Assembly (NCBI GenBank): GCA_947172415.1
Contig: OX359190.1
Coordinates: 3,844,001 to 3,908,000 of the forward strand
DNA length: 64,000 nucleotides
Reading direction: 5' to 3'
DNA from: Chondrosia reniformis
Lineage: Eukaryota; Porifera; Demospongiae; Chondrillida; Chondrillidae
The position numbers and the translations under genes were made by a program. Each line of letters opens with the position of its first letter. Within the stretch, counting starts at the first letter, position 1. Shown here in pieces: positions 23,641 through 34,853 of this stretch. The notes beneath the pieces were generated by a model that made no database searches, was not told where the DNA came from, and saw nothing but the letters and a program-made list of their open reading frames with translations.

Positions 23641-26600
23641 AATATCTCCAGAGGAATAGTTTTCTTTCGTTTATCTTTCTCATCCTTTAACTGATTCATG
23701 ATGTTCTTGGGGAGCAAATCCTGAAAATCCACCCAGTCCCCATTACGGATCTTCTCTACCAATTGACCGCGGATAGCCGGTAAGCCCCCACCAGAAACAA
23801 AACCAGGTTTCTTCACCTTAGCCTTTTTCTCCTCAGACTCATTTGCAATTTCCACTGGTAAATCCTTAGCAAGGGTACTAGTTCCCTCCACAATTCCCCC
23901 TTCAGTTTCTGGGGACACACCCGATAAGGTCCCGGCCTCTATAGCGATGTCAAAAATAAAAAAATAATAATGAGGACAACCAACCAATTGCAAAAGACTG
24001 TAAAAACTTGACATTCGTAAAAACTCAGTTAATATATCTCCATACAGAGTCATGAACCGCTAAAAACTTTCTACCGAAGAAAAAAAATCAATAAGATTGT
24101 AGGACAAAAGTCAGATAATTTATGTACATGATTATCTGGTAGATTCATGCACATATATACCACTCTAAGCTTTGCAAATGATAGATATAATCAAATGGAA
24201 ATAATTACAAATTTAAAATCCTATCCACTAGGATAATTATCCTTTTATTCTCAAGGGATGATATTCACTGAACTGAACAACCCTATCATGCTAAGGTACC
24301 TATATAGTAAAACGAAAAACTACCATACGTAACAATAATACTCAGTAAGTATCACATCAGCTCAAAGCTATCCATTCAAATGGTAAAAAATATTGCAAAA
24401 CCCTCAAAATCCCAAAAGTAGCCCAAATAAAATTTGACGATATAAAAACAAGTATTTTGAGTTTAAAACTCGTGGGGCTGCCGCCCCCCGAATCAACTCG
24501 CACTACTTGGCCGTATCGTTGGCATTTAATATATATATTCGTAATACTAACGATTGAGGACGCTTAAGTGTCCTAAACATTATAAATGGCGACAGAAAAG
24601 CTTCGTTAACTAAAGCTTCCTGAAAGCCGCCATTTGCAAAACGATGTATTGATGTATAAATTAAGTATTATAATAGTTGCGTATATATGAACCTGTATTA
24701 AATATATATCGACATATAAATTAAGTGTTATAATAGTTGCGTATCAACCCGTATTATATATATAGATATATATACTGGAATTTTTGCTGATAATGGCATC
24801 CAGATGCATCATCTTCAGTCTATACTTAGGTGTGAAAAGGTAATTGGAAGGCCATGTATTTAACCTTATATGATCTGTAGAGACTACTACTCTGTATGCA
24901 GCAGTTGAGAATTTCAGTGTGGCTAAAGTCTTGCAGCGTTTAATATACCTGATTGTGATTATTTTGGGAGTCATTTGCATCCGTATTATATTATATACCT
25001 CAGTGTGATTATCTTGGGAGTCACTTGCATCCGTGTATAAATTTGTAACTTGCACTGTGTAGTACTTGATTGTATTTAAACAAGCATAATATATAACACT
25101 CCTTATTCCTACACATGGACAATTGCAAGTAAAAAATGAATAAAAACATAAGAAGAGAAGACAGAGCTTTAATTACCAAAGTTTTAATAAGGTCGACTAA
25201 ACGAATTTCTTTTGCATCAGTATAGGGACAATTCTGCCTCAAAATTAACGGGAACGTATACAAATACGCTTAATCTCACCTTCACTACAACTCGCTTATT
25301 CGGTAGCCCCTTCTCGTAGGAGAGCGTCGACTAAGACAGAGCTTAAATTACCAAAGTACGAATTTCTTGTATCAATATATAGCAACAATTCTGGCTTAAA
25401 CTTAACATGAACGTATACAAATACGCTTTATCTAACCTTCGCTACAACTCGCTTATTCGGTAGCTCCTTCACGTAGGAGAGCGTCGACTTGTCATAGCCG
25501 TTCTCGAAAGGATGATCTCCTTTAGCAACGAGGCGGTGACGTTTTCGCAACGTCACAAGATTCACAAAATGTGTGTACGGAGCGACATACGAAGGTGTTG
25601 GTGACGCATTCGAAGAACATCACAATACATCACCAGCTTGCGCAATCGTAACTTTGAATTTTTCATTATATCTTGATTATTTTGCTCATTTAATTAAGCA
25701 AAACTTCGCCAGACGTTTCTTATACACATGTACCATGATATATGTTGATTTCACAGTTATCGGACAAACTGAAAATTTTTATCAATATAACACATGGTTT
25801 GCATATAAATTTCCCATAGGTTTTCTATAGTCCTAATATGCAAACTTTGTCCTCCGTTTTCTAAGAAACGGAGGCCTAAATCAAAAATCCCTTAATTTAA
25901 AATGAGTTTTATACCTTAAACTTTATGATGATATGCCCATTTTGTTTCTAGGTCCTTTCTTGGAGCCATATGAATTATTTATTTACTTATTTATATTATA
26001 TTATATTATATTAGATTAGATTACCTTTGTATATTGTAACTTGCACTGTATATATATATCTATATATTTATTTATTTATTTATTTATATTAGATTACCTT
26101 AGTATATTGTAACTTGTACTGTATATATATATATATATATCTTTCCGTAACATGAAGCCATACAACGTAATCGGCAAATGAAAACAATATAAGGGCACAG
26201 GCAGCCCCTAATAATCAACTACTACCAATATCCCTGCAACAGGAAAACATCAACCTCAAATTAACATATGCGTATCAAACTTAGAAGCCTTCACCAAAAC
26301 CTAACAATGCATGGGGTAAAATCTGGTACTATAAAGGCCAACTGTACAAGTCTACTTCAAAAACCCAACAATGTAGAAAGTACGGCACCATAGGCCAATC
26401 AACTTAATTCATTAGAACCCAACAATTGGGAAAATATGGCACTAGAGGCCAATTGACATCATGAACAAACCCAACAATTGGGTAAAATACAGCACTTGAG
26501 GCCAATTGATTTCAACAACTGGCAACCCAACAAGAGGGGCCATACTTTAATGGACTAGAGGCCAAATTACACGTCAGCAATAAAACTTGCCATGCAACTA

Positions 26601-27151
26601 ATTTGAACACATGCATTAGCTAGCAAAGACTGAATAACTGTTTACCTATATCAATAATTTTACATGAGGTATACTAGATTGGACTCTACAACTTATAAAA
26701 CTGACTAGAAATATCTAAGAAGAAACACTTGATAACTATTAAAGTTAAAATTTTCAATTATATATAACCTAAATTGTAAATTGCCTAACCTAACTAGCTA
26801 TAGTATATTGTAAAAATATAACTTATATAACTTACGGGACAACCTTTCAGAGGAAACAGGGAGGACGAACTGAAAACTGGAAATAGTACCAGAGGCTTCG
26901 CTAACAGGAACCTGCGTCGCCGGCAAGGGCTGGCAGATTTGCACTGAAGGTTGGTTAACTTTTTCTGATAATAGTTGAAGAGACTGGCCAAACTGAACTT
27001 GCTGGTGATGAGTACCTTGAACAACCTGGGCAAGGAGCATAAGCGACGATTCCAAAGACATCCCGTCAAGTGATGCAAGTTGTGGGGACTCCGTTGAAGG
27101 AGCTGGCGCAAAATTCGTGTTCCCTTTCAACATTTGTCTGCTTAAATACAC
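22638..27151 (-). CDS. spliced DIRS-gag / LINE-RT chimeric gene
   Basis: Exon 1 (27151-26836; first good Met at 27133) encodes KGNTNFAPAPSTESPQLASL, a Gln-rich helix and VSSERLS. It ends before a consensus GTAAGTT donor. Exon 2 begins at 23938 after TCGCTATAG; donor and acceptor phases agree (phase 1, one C plus AG gives Gln). Exon 2 then reads SGVSPETEGG, KKPGFVSGGGLPAIRGQLV and NGDWVDFQDLLPKNI, the DIRS gag pattern, and passes without a stop into LINE RT at about 23640. The intron (26835-23939, 2.9 kb) contains hairpin repeat A3 and a 1.36 kb insertion. This could be a nested insertion that happens to stay open, or an expressed chimera; transcripts would decide. Confidence 0.55.
24448..26210 (+). 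repeat. hairpin-capped repeat, copy A3, split by a 1.36 kb insertion
   Basis: The 5' part (24448-24775) has all blocks from the capping stem to the second GTTGCGTAT motif. The 3' part resumes at 26135 (TATATCTTTCCGTAACATGAAGCC) and ends at 26210 with a damaged hairpin that has lost most of its left arm. It has the same orientation as A2, so the two bracket the DIRS-like genes like direct terminal repeats, although other copies have no such gene between them. Confidence 0.8.
24776..26134. mobile_element. insertion inside repeat A3, with tandem duplications
   Basis: It separates the two halves of A3 inside its TA run. It contains a ~55-base tandem pair at 24935-25035 (TTGGGAGTCA.TTGCATCCGT), a 173/154-base tandem pair at 25160-25332 and 25335-25488, an 8-bp hairpin GTGACGTTTTCGCAACGTCAC at 25531, and at the right end two copies of TATTGTAACTTGCACTGTATA. 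No coding sequence is recognised. Its own ends are not clear because both lie in TA repeats. Confidence 0.5.
26285..26575. repeat. degenerate minisatellite, ~55-base unit
   Basis: About five imperfect copies of a unit starting AACCCAACAATTGGG, then AAAATA.GGCACTAGAGGCC and an AATTGA tail. Three central units are the most alike. It lies in the inferred intron, between repeat A3 and exon 1. Confidence 0.7.
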
Positions 27152-27701
27152 GAGCTAAAGTTGTGTCGCTTCTTGGTAAAAGTTATTATATCGTTATAGT
27201 AACCAACTACCAATCAGCGTACGAAGGACCTACATTATTCTGCACACCAAGATCGCCAATAAGATCATTCGCAAGCGTAATCAATTATACCGTAAGCTCT
27301 CCGTTTATTCATTAACTCGGTTTAACCTTATTTAAGCTCCATTTTTGGCTTATAATTGCGTGACAATACCATTAAGGTAAACCGTCCTAATTTGGGACAC
27401 ACTTTCATATTCTGTTGTACTTACCCGCGAGTAGCGACACAACAGAAGTCAAAAGGGTTCCAAAACAAGCTTTGGTGCACAGACGTCTTGCAGCTGACGC
27501 TGCTTGCAGACTAACTGCTTCTCGAAGACAAACAGAGTGCCGTAATGCGAACGGGTATATACCGCATGTTTGCATAATTTGGGACATGTGACTAAAAATG
27601 GATGTCACGGGCTGTGCAAGTCCGGGCAGATTGATATCGTGATATTTTATACATTGTCGGCATAAAGATTGTTGGAAAAACATGGTCGTAAGTGTAGAAT
27701 G

Positions 27702-29394
27702 TTAATTTTGACATATGTGGCATACAAACTGTTCTGCTTCCTTGGGTAGCCTTTTAAATCCTGTCCATTTGAAGTGAAACCATCTGTAGCAACTGTCGCA
27801 GCCAACCCATTCATGCCCCTCTGTGTCAAGGTATACACCACCACACTTGAAACAATGGCTAGTGTCGTCATCACTGTTTTCAGGCAACTGAGCTGTCTGA
27901 GGTTCCTTCCTTGGACGAGCCTTCTGCCTTTGCTTGCCCTTGTCCCTGCCTTTCTTCTCTGTTCTCTTCTTTTTTGCCTCTTTCTCCTCTTGCTGCTTTT
28001 TCATCAAATCCATTACTTCATCATTAGTCAGTGCCTCACCTTCTACATGCACTTGTATCCTCTTTCTCTTGGCTTTTGGAGCATCTTGAGATTGCTGCAG
28101 ACGCTTTGCAAAGAAGTGTCTTAGCTCAGTATGCAAGGGAGTTTCCATCACTGTTGTAGAGGCACTTCTGTCATTGCTCAGAACTGCAATAGATGGAGCA
28201 ATCTTGTACTGAGGAATGGCTGCAGGATTGAGTGGAAACAGGCCACTTGTTTGGAAGCCTGTTTTAATGTGATCTGGACAGATGGATTTGGCCCACAGCT
28301 GGTTGAGAAGTGATGGAAACCTTCGTAACATTGGCTGCTCGTGTCTTAGTCTTGTACTCCTTGAGCACGCTCCTCCAAGTTGCCTCCACTGGACCAAAGA
28401 CCCCGAAGTCCAAGGGCTGGAGTACGTGCGAGGTGTGTGCTGGCAGGCAGATGAGGTGAATGTTGATGGACTTTGCCTTTTCCAGCAACTCCATAGTCAT
28501 GTGTGAGTGGTGACCATCAAAAATAAGCACGACTGGACCTGTGTCCAGAATTTCTCGTACAGATGGCATGAATACTTTCAGGAACCAACTAAGGAAGTTG
28601 GCCTTCTCCATCCAGCCGCTCTCACTGACAGAGTATGCTGCACCAACAGGGCCTCTTTTTGTCCAAGAAGAATACAATTGTTTCCCCTTGTACACAACGA
28701 ATGGAGGCAGGCGTCTTCCTGATGCTGATCAACCCACGTGGATGGTAGTGATCTCACGTCCAGATCCATCTGTTGTCTAATGGACCCATTTCGCACCTCT
28801 CCTTGCAAGTACCATGCTGGATACAACTGAAGTGCATACCCCACTCTCATCACAATTCCAAAGCCTGTCTCCAAGGTCATGTTTGTCTGTAATCTTCAAT
28901 TCCTGTAGCAAATCCCTGACCTTGCCAATGAAGCAGTGAATGGTTGATTCATTGGTAGCAATTGCCTGATATTTTGGAAAATCTTGAGGCTTCCGATCCA
29001 CCAGTTGAGGGAATCTCTTTTGAAAGCTCTTCCACCACTTGAAGCCTGGCTGTCCATGGAATGGGTTGTCTTTACCAACAGTGGTGAGGTAGTCAACAAC
29101 AATGGCATTTACAATCTCCCTAGTCATCCCAAAGCCATCTCCTGTAGTACCTGGCATGAGTAAACTATCTCCTTCTCTTCTGCAGGTAGCAACACAGTTG
29201 GTCGGCCAGCACCGATGTTGCTTTCTGCTTGTACATGACGGTGTAAGGTGGAGGGAGGAACACCATCCTTTTTGGCCACAGATCTCACCGACACACCTTG
29301 TTTCTTTGCTGAATTTTGCGCAGTGCAGCTTGCAAGCTCTCCTTCTTTGATATTCTGTTTTTGAATCACGCATCCAGTCATATAACTTAATCAC
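27702..29394 (-). pseudogene. pogo/Tigger-like DDD transposase with C-terminal PHD finger
   Basis: Order of domains: N-terminal HTH (GVSVRSVAKKDGVPPSTLHRH, in a shifted frame at 29300-29130), CENP-B-like second DNA-binding part (MTREIVNAIVVDYL, GFKWWKSFQKRFPQL), then the DDE_1 core: WNCDESG (first Asp, about 28830), VVLIFDGHHSHM (second Asp) and HTSHVLQPLDFGVFGP (third Asp). A basic KKKRTEKKGRDKGKQRQKA region leads to a C-terminal PHD finger, CFKCGG...CDSC..WFHF...CHIC (about 27860-27710). Breaks are few: a shift near 29130, stops at 28777 and about 28730, a shift near 28330. The PHD Cys expected after HFK is Trp. It is decayed but recognisably one gene, with termini at 27375 and 32779. Confidence 0.85.
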
Positions 29395-29787
29395 TTTTTA
29401 TCACTTATTTTTGCATTGTAAGATTATAATTACTGCAAACGCCTTGCAAGCGTTTACGCACCCCCGGCGACTTGTCTCGGTTGAAGACTTCAACGTCAAT
29501 GAGTGATTTTGCGGCGAAGCGAGAAGCGAGCTACAATCCTGTAGCTGGCATTATCAAAGAGAACAAGCACTAAGGTAATGTTTCATATGCTAGCAATTGT
29601 GGTGAGTGCTCTAAACAGGTATTACAGCAAAGTTTCATCACTAAATCATAAGTTTTAGCACTACCGCAGGAGGTTCAATGGTGATTTGCGCTGAAGCGAC
29701 ACAAGCCACAATTTTACTGTAAATGTTTGCATAAGGAGCATGAACTAAGGAACAATTTGACAGGCTTAGCAACATCATGAAAAATCT
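29395..29787. other. 5' leader of the pogo element, no gene
   Basis: Sequence between the transposase start and the Penelope 3' boundary at about 29788. It holds a GC-rich patch (29450-29540) and no open coding track. In the nested-insertion model this is transposon leader sequence. Confidence 0.45.
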
Positions 29788-32753
29788 AAGATACCATTTT
29801 CCTACATGCTATATGCCTATTCTGTAAAAAGAGCCTATAGGGGAACTAAACCTAAAGAGAGCTTTAGATGAAGATACAGGAGTCTTTTCTTCCTTCTTTC
29901 ATCTTCTTCTCCACTGGGTCAGACAGCCGTTTCTGGGAATTCCACCCTTCATCAGTGATCCTGGGAGTCTTTGTCTTTTTCTTTATCTTGATCTTCTGTG
30001 AATCCTTGGCTCACTATGCTAAATCTAGGGGCCTTATATACACTATTTTGGCGCCAAAAGTTAAATAAGGTGTTAACTAAGACACATGATGAAATTTAAT
30101 TTTATGAAAGGAATGTAGGTCCAATTAACTTTTATGAATTAATTATAAATCTATTAGTAATCTTGCTTGTACAGGTAAAACAGACTCAGCATAACTATAG
30201 ACAAAAGTAGGACATATTACGTAAGTCTACCCTTAGGTCTTCTAGTAGTAACATTTCTTTGAAGGTGGGGTAACACAATATGGGGTAACACAAGACAGTC
30301 CTTAAACATACTAGCTACTTTTTGCTTATACTTGATTCTAACTAGAGGCTGCCGGGATAAGAAGGTTTTAAAGGTTGATTTTAGCTTAAAGTATTTATAA
30401 CCCTGCTTAATAAGCCTACTGCATAACTGCAAACTTTTAGCCTGAAAACTGGAGAAGTCACTACATATTCTAGAATACCTAATTAGTTGTGAAATAAAGA
30501 CACCATAGGCGGGGGGGTATTAGGAATATTACTATCTAAATGGGGGAAATTTACTATATCAAAGTTAAAGTCCTCTCGCTTATCATATACTTTAGTTATA
30601 AATTGATTGTTAGTAATGGTTATATCTCAGTCTAAAAAGGGGGATTTTTTAGGGCTGGTATTTGTCTTTTTAAGAATAAGTTCTTTGGGGTAAATATCAC
30701 TAATTGACAGTTCAAAATCCTTGTTGTTAATACATAAAAGGTCATCAATATACCTATAAGTATTGGAAAATTTAATAGCTAGGGTGATGTTATCCTTAAG
30801 TAGTCCTTTCATAAACTCATACTCATAGGCAAACAGAAAAAGATTAGCAACTACAGGTGCACAGTCAGTACCCATAGGGGTACCTACACATTGCTTAAAT
30901 ACAGAACCGTCTACACATACATAAATGTTGTCAATAAGGTAATTAAAGAGCTCTACTAAATGAACAACTGTGACTGCTTTATTGGAGACATTGTTAGACC
31001 AAAAGGCTTTATCCTGACAGACTTCTATATATTGGGACTTTCTACAGGTATAGGTACTATAAAATAGGTTAGTAATCTTATCTTTAAGTAGGTTATGGGG
31101 ATCGCTGTATATAATGTAGAAAAATCAAAACTAGCTAGCTGGGCTTTTCTAGTGGGTATAGACCTAAGACTATCTAAGACTTCTAGTGAGTTTTCTACAA
31201 TCCAAAAGGCATTAACACCAGTATTCCTATATATACCTAGGCAGTATTCTCTAAAATGTTTGAGAATTAGTCTGAGTGCCGAATTTAGAAATCTAGAAAG
31301 GGGTTTGGTAGTACATTTGTGAGAGGCGGCTAAGAATCTGTAGCTGTAAGGGTTCTTATGTAGCTTAGGCATCCAGTAAAAAGAGGGAAGGTTACACCAG
31401 TCTGGTTTAGGTTCTAAGTTCTCTAGTTTTAAGAAATCTATGTGTTTCCTAATTAACTGTTGTGGTTCTACTGTACATTTAGCATAAGTGGAGGTACTGC
31501 CTAGTTCTTCATTAATAATTTGTCTATAGTAGGACTTACATATAAAAATTATATTATTAGAGGCCTTATCGGCAGGGGCTATAACATACTTATCATGTAG
31601 GTCTGCTAAGAATTTCTTAATTTTAGGGCAAGTAAGGGTCTTCTTGGCTACTGAGGATTTGGTATACGATTTAGACAGCTTAGAGATCCTATCATTAATT
31701 TTCTTAAGTACAGCATTTTCCCACTCACTAAATACAAAAATAGATACATTTTCTCTACGGGCCCAGGTAATCTTATATTTTCTAAGACCTTCCTTACACA
31801 TTTTTATAGCAGTTACCCAATTAAAGTTATTAGGTTCTCTAAATTTTGGTCCTTTCTTAAGAAGTTTTCTAAGTTTTGGGTTACTAACAATACGTAGATC
31901 ACCTGTTAAAACATGGCCTAGGGGCTTGTAAATGAAGGGGGACTTGTGACACTCACATGGTTCTGGTTTTATAAAAATATCTGACTTAGAGGTTTGTGAA
32001 AAGTTAAAGATTTGAGGTCCTATTGGTTGGGTATACTTATATACTACACATGGGGGCTCTTTGTTTTGTATAAAGGGTGGGACAGTTTCTAACACTAACT
32101 TTTGGTTTAAGATACCTGAGAGGCCTATTTTTTCTACACCTTTATTATGAAACACAATTTTAAGAAACCCTTCTGGACTTGTCGTTTTCATTGGGTGTTT
32201 GGGAAGGCTGGCTGAAGCGCGTGCTTTAATAACGTCTTTAATCATTAGCATAAGTCTAAGTGGAAAAGGTGTTTCTGGGGTATCGATGAGACATTGTACC
32301 GAGTTTAACAAACGATGAAGGTGTCGAGCTTGTAATGCAAAAGTATCGCATTTAAGTTTGGCTAGAAAGCCCACGTTCTTGTAAAGTGGTAGTCGTTCTT
32401 TGAGCCATTCAGGGTCGTAGGCAGCGTTATTACTACTGCCTGTCGATTTTAGATTGGAGCGCCGATGCCGTCTTTTATGAGATAAGCGATTAAAAAGGTT
32501 CCATACAATGATTTCTTTTTTAAGTTTTGAAATATTGTCAACGCCTTTAATGTTATCGTTAAGTCCATATGGGTAAATAGAGCAGAGTTCCTTGTACCAG
32601 AACGCTTCTCTCAGTAGTCTGAGGCTAGTAGAATTAGGTGTCTCAGGTATCTGTTCTATGGGCATAATCAAGGCATCATCAAAACTATGGTTATCAGAAT
32701 TAAGGCATTGCATGCATTCTTTCTGAGCCCGACGTTTTACGCTTTTGTTCAAA
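29788..32753 (-). pseudogene. Penelope-like element reverse transcriptase
   Basis: Penelope elements are retroelements with a distinctive RT, often linked to a GIY-YIG endonuclease. The 575-codon frame (32752-31025) opens with the last part of a GIY-YIG domain (DDALIMPIEQIP, REAFWYKELCSIYPYGLND), then a basic linker and the Penelope RT region: DKYVIAPADKASNNIIF, FYWMPKLHKNPYSYRFL and ASFDFSTLYTAIP (motif A Asp). After a shift near 31030 come GTPMGTDCAPVVANLF, TYRYIDDLLCINN (catalytic YIDD) and KKSPFLD, then a TGA at 30624. The tail continues to about 30217. The noncoding 3' part (29788-30200) is repeated at 50580-50975. The GIY-YIG N-terminal half is missing, cut at the inverted repeat of the host transposon. 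The annotated first codon is TTG, so the true start is unknown. Confidence 0.85.
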
Positions 32754-32983
32754 GTGTCCCAAATTAGGACGATTTACCTTACTCGAAGGAGAAGAAACAA
32801 ATGAAAATGATTATTGATAATGATTATTATGAAAATTATTAGACAGTGGAGTGAATAATAATAATAACATTGGAGGTGTGAAAAAACGGCTACCTTCGTT
32901 AGATTTCACGATTAGTATCTGCTTGATTGTTCTTCGTAACTGTGTTGAGATAAGTTGCAGACTTTACTGCTAGCGGCCTGAAG

Positions 32984-34687
32984 ATGCCCAAATGTTGCCC
33001 TTGTCAGAAGAAAGGCCGGTGTATAAGCTGTGCCTGTGTTAAAGCCGGTAATCGATGTTCAGACTGCTGGCCTTCTACAGCCGGACAATGCAGAAATCAA
33101 CAACATTCAGACGAATTAGACTCACAATCATTGTCAGTAGCCTCATCACTGCCCAGTCATTCATCGCCACCTTGTGTGAGTTCTTCTAGTGGAGAAGTTA
33201 ATCTAATAAATACTGCCAATATCGCCAATCGTGCACCCCAAGTTCCAATGACGCTGCTACCTGCTAATTACCATTGGGGAGATCTTGACGGCTCATCTTT
33301 GGAACAAACTATTAATGCCGCCTATGAAGTGGTGTTTCACTGGCGTCAGAATACGTTTCTTGTTCCATATGGGAAAGGTGGGTGTCAATTCGTTCGTAAG
33401 CTTGCCAGACTTTACCAAGCGTATGCCGATGCCACAGTTCTAGAAAGTGTCGCCCTCAAAGCTTGTGCAATTCTTCCACACCTCTTGCTGCAAAAGCCCC
33501 ATCCAAAGAGCAAGTCTAAGGAGCACTGTACTCATCTTGCTAGAAGGTTATCTCTTTGGGAAAAGGGTGGGTTTGCAGAGTTGCTGAATGAAGGTCAATG
33601 TATTCAGAATAGACTGCAGAACCTTCCTCTGGGTCACTATGCCAACAGTGGTGCTAGACAGTTTGACAAATTGATGAAGCTCGGTAAAGTCCAGTCTGCA
33701 CTCAGGCTGATATCAACAGAGGGAAAAGGCAATGTGCTTTCTCCCAACAGCATTCAATCTACAACAGATGGGCCAAGGTCAGTTCTTGACATCCTTATAG
33801 CAAAGCATCCACCTAGTACCATACCTCCTGCTGATATCTTGCTTAAGGGTGACAATGTAAACTGCTTACACACACCCATCATTTTTGAGGCTATAACCGG
33901 TGAAGTCATAAGAAAGGCCACTCTGCATACACAGGGCGCAGCAGGCCCTTCCGGCTTGGACGCCTATATGCCTGGCGACGATTAAGTACCTCATTCAAAG
34001 GTGCATCATCAGATCTCTGCGACTCACTTGCTGCTGTGACACAGAGAATTTGCTCCACAAATGTCAAACCAGAGGGACTATCTGCCTTCACAGCATCTAG
34101 ACTTATCCCTTTGGATAAATCTTCTGGTATTCGGTCCGTTGGAATAGGGGAAGTTGCTCGTAGAATTGCCGCCAAAGCAGTTCTTCGCCTACTGTCTGAA
34201 GATATTCGTGCTGCTACTGGCCCACTTCAATTATGTGCAGGCCATATAGCTGGATGTGAAGCCGCTATACACGCAGTAAACGAAATGTTCAACCAATAAA
34301 CCAGTGATGCTACGTTGCTAGTGGACGCAAGTAATGCTTTCAATACCATCAATCGCCAGGCTGCACTACACAACATCGAGTATATCTGTCCATCAATAGC
34401 AACCATACTTAATAACACCTACAATGCCCCTGTCAGGATGTTCATTACCGGAGGTGGTGAAATTAAATCAATGGAGGGCACAACCCAGGGTGACCCTCTT
34501 GCCATGGCCATGTATGCCTTGGCCATCACACCGCTCATACAAAGACTGGGTACACACCATCCTTACAGTGGGCAACTATCTTTCTCTCTGGTCAAATCAG
34601 CAATCATGTGCATTAGAGATAGCAGATCCATCAAAGCTAATTATAATGATAATATTACACTGGGATTGACCGAAAGTCACCCAGTTT
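32984..34687 (+). pseudogene. Cys-rich (CXC-like) domain plus reverse transcriptase ORF
   Basis: The ATG at 32984 opens CCPCQKKGRCISCACVKAG and CSDCWPS, a dense Cys cluster like the CXC/'TCR' motif, likely metal- and nucleic-acid-binding. A Ser-rich linker and a long unassigned region follow. RT similarity begins at 33960: GAAGPSGLDAY, one frameshift (33985), IPLDKSSGIRSVGIGEVARR, LQLCAGHIAGCEAAIHA, a TAA (34297), then [20 protein letters not shown] (motif A) and [18 protein letters not shown] (motif B). The frame ends at 34687 without any YxDD box, so motif C is lost. This architecture is common in sponge and cnidarian repeats that I recall but cannot name. A hairpin-capped repeat follows 160 bases downstream. 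Confidence 0.7.
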
Positions 34688-34853
34688 AATAACTTTACAT
34701 GGACTTTATTTATTTATAATATCTATCAGTTAGTAATATATAAACTCATTGACTTGTTTTATTTGTTACTATTATTGTTATTATTGTTGTTATTGTTGTT
34801 ATTATTATAATAAAATAAAAAAAATAAAAATAAAAATAAAAAACAAGTAGTTC

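Larger units (their letters stand above)
27375..32779 (-). mobile_element. 5.4 kb pogo-like transposon carrying a Penelope RT
   Basis: Terminal inverted repeats of 26 bases at 27375-27400 and 32754-32779 differ at one position (AGGTAAACCGTCC against AGGTAAATCGTCC at the outer end; both then read TAATTTGGGACAC). Both are flanked by TA (27373-27374 and 32780-32781), the pogo/Tc1-type target duplication. Inside on the minus strand are, in order, a Penelope-like RT and a pogo transposase with PHD finger. The simplest reading is a Penelope insertion into a ~2.4 kb pogo element; the unusual point is that the Penelope ORF starts right at the inner edge of the inverted repeat. Confidence 0.75.

Noticed and set aside
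29440-29560. tRNA or other small RNA gene in the GC-rich patch
   Set aside because: No cloverleaf, A/B box pair or terminator could be fitted.
30000-32753. TTG as a real start codon for the Penelope ORF
   Set aside because: The frame begins inside a GIY-YIG domain next to the transposon end, so the start reflects truncation, not initiation.
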